Below, in pieces: positions 4,225 through 5,429 of a DNA stretch of 5,429 nt (positions within the stretch are counted from its first letter, which is position 1; every line of letters begins with the position of its first letter). Under the pieces are notes generated by a model. The model saw only the letters and a program-made list of their open reading frames with translations. It was not told the DNA's origin and did not search any database. The position numbers and the translations under genes were made by a program. The DNA is from Phycisphaerae bacterium (lineage in GTDB: Bacteria; Planctomycetota; Phycisphaerae; UBA1845; Fen-1342). Location: assembly GCA_016935035.1 (NCBI GenBank), contig JAFGRR010000678.1, positions 1-5,429 of the forward strand. Reading direction: 5' to 3'.

Positions 4225-5415
4225 CTAGCCCGCGACTTCCATCGCCAACACGGTCATGTCGTCGGCGGGGTGCAGCGAGCCTTCGCGGCCGTCAAGGTGT
4301 ATGTTGAGCTTCTGCATGAACTCGTGTACGTCGAGGCGTGACAGGTCGCGGAACAGGTCGGTGAATTCCGCCGGCTCTGACGAGGACGCTACCGGCTTGC
4401 GGAAAACGTCTTCGATGCCGTCCGTGTAGAAGATCACCTTGTCGCCCGGTTCGAGCTTCACGCGGTTCTCGCCGAAGTCCGCCGGCAGGTCCGGCACGCC
4501 CAGCAGCCCGCCCGGCACGGGCAATTCACGAATCGTGCCGTCCGCCCGGATGTGGGCCGGGTACGGATGCCCGCCGCGCGCCACTCTGAGGACCAGTGTC
4601 TCGGCGTCGATGATGCCGTATAGCGCCGTGACGAATTGGCAGTTTGGCAGCTTCTGCCTGACTAGGCAGTTGTTCAGATTGGCCATGGCCTCGGCGGGAC
4701 CGACGACCTGATAGCTTCTGCCGGCGATTCGCTTGGCGACCAGGGCCTGACGCAGGAACATCGTCAGCAGGCCGGCCGCGATGCCGTGCCCCATGGCGTC
4801 AGTGACGAACAATCCAACGTGCTGCTCGTCGATGCGGATCACGTCGTACATGTCGCCGCTGACCCAGCTCGCGGGGCGGTACATGGAAGCGAACGTGAGC
4901 GGCGGAATCTGTGGCAACTTGGCGGGCAGGAAGTCGCGCTGCAAACGCCCGGCCAGACGCAACTCTTGATCGATCTCGCTGAAGTAGCGGTTGAACTGGT
5001 TGCCCAGGCGCTTCAGGTTGTCCAGCTCGCGTTCGAGTCGGCGCACCTGCGGCGCGAAGTGGCCCAGGGTTGTCAGCCGAGCCATCACCTCGCTGAGGCT
5101 GGCATCGCCCGACACGCAGTCGAGCAGGGGGGCGGTCGGCACACCGGCTCGTTCGGGCAGACCCCACACAAGCGTTGGCACGTGACCGCGGGTCAGTTCC
5201 TCGAGCACGTTGAGCACGCCGCCGGCGTCCGCCAGCGCATGGTGCTGGTCGAGGACCACCACGGCGAGATCCGCCAGCCCGGGCTGCAAGGGTCTTTCGG
5301 ACCCTTCAAGTGTACGCGCGTCGAACGAGAAGCCGCGCTGTTTGAGCTCGTCGCCCACCAGCTTCGATAACCGGGGAGCCTGGTCCAGCAGCAGGACATG
5401 CGGAGAAACGGCCAT
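4225..5415 (-). CDS. PP2C/SpoIIE-type serine/threonine phosphatase with receiver-like N-terminus (RsbU-like)
   Basis: A 396-residue cytoplasmic signalling phosphatase. Residues 5-118 follow the response-regulator fold (strand VLLLD at 7-11, strand VVVLD at 52-56 with Asp56 at the phospho-acceptor position, TLVWG at 81-85). The second acidic residue is Gln12, and the conserved Lys near the end is missing (VSGDA at 101-105), so the receiver is degenerate. A coiled-coil linker spans about 123-162. The catalytic PP2C/SpoIIE domain (170-394) keeps the metal-binding signatures: SGDMYDV with Asp188, DAMGHGIAAGLL with Asp206 and Gly207-equivalent spacing, GGHPYPAHI at 281-289, YTDGIEDV at 330-337 and DDMTVLAM with Asp385/Asp386; it should be active. 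Relatives dephosphorylate anti-sigma-antagonist (STAS) proteins; none is encoded here. The ATG at 5415 gives a natural receiver start, though the frame is open to the window edge. The GNAT gene follows 91 bp downstream. Confidence 0.93.
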   Translation of the reverse strand: MAVSPHVLLLDQAPRLSKLVGDELKQRGFSFDARTLEGSERPLQPGLADLAVVVLDQHHALADAGGVLNVLEELTRGHVPTLVWGLPERAGVPTAPLLDCVSGDASLSEVMARLTTLGHFAPQVRRLERELDNLKRLGNQFNRYFSEIDQELRLAGRLQRDFLPAKLPQIPPLTFASMYRPASWVSGDMYDVIRIDEQHVGLFVTDAMGHGIAAGLLTMFLRQALVAKRIAGRSYQVVGPAEAMANLNNCLVRQKLPNCQFVTALYGIIDAETLVLRVARGGHPYPAHIRADGTIRELPVPGGLLGVPDLPADFGENRVKLEPGDKVIFYTDGIEDVFRKPVASSSEPAEFTDLFRDLSRLDVHEFMQKLNIHLDGREGSLHPADDMTVLAMEVAG

Positions 5416-5429
5416 GTGTTCGTCAACCC

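Noticed and set aside
4786..5370. 194-residue open frame on the plus strand across the phosphatase gene
   Set aside because: Antisense shadow of the PP2C gene; the translation is His/Gln/Val-rich without domain logic, while the opposite strand has every catalytic motif.

Overview
The window is GC-rich DNA with tightly packed, high-GC3 coding frames from a Gram-negative-type bacterium. A secreted protein with a PKD/K319-like fold, an RsbU-type PP2C phosphatase with a receiver-like N-terminus, and a NikR beside an ABC-3 metal transporter together suggest a planctomycete or a relative. This is a weak inference from gene content; no rRNA or other marker gene is present.

Layout. Positions 1-919 (+) hold the last 31 codons of a probable metal ABC transporter ATPase, overlapped by a complete ABC-3 family permease. 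Facing it, and sharing 4 bp at the stop codons, is a NikR-type nickel-responsive repressor (916-1335, -) with all four nickel ligands. A gene-poor stretch of about 300 bp follows, then a probable 70-residue helical protein (1639-1851, -) with a good sigma70-like promoter and a palindrome in its leader. Next come a 342-residue exported PKD-like protein (2189-3217, +), preceded by a perfect 8-bp inverted repeat, and a 42-residue single-pass membrane protein (3255-3383, +). Three strong hairpins (3385-3493) separate these from a minus-strand pair: a PP2C/SpoIIE phosphatase (4225-5415) followed by a GNAT acetyltransferase (3618-4133).

How the genes fit together. The left third looks like a metal uptake and sensing module: the ABC-3 transporter imports a divalent metal, and NikR beside it is a candidate for controlling it in response to nickel. 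The middle holds an uncharacterised envelope or secreted protein with a possible small membrane partner. The right third is a signalling phosphatase, probably acting on an anti-sigma-antagonist-type phosphoprotein (no partner is in the window), with an acetyltransferase downstream. I see no mobile element, CRISPR array, tRNA or rRNA. The most unusual items are the triple-hairpin array, the operator-like repeats ahead of the two uncharacterised genes, the degenerate receiver on the phosphatase, and the pairing of NikR with an ABC-3 rather than a NikABCDE transporter.
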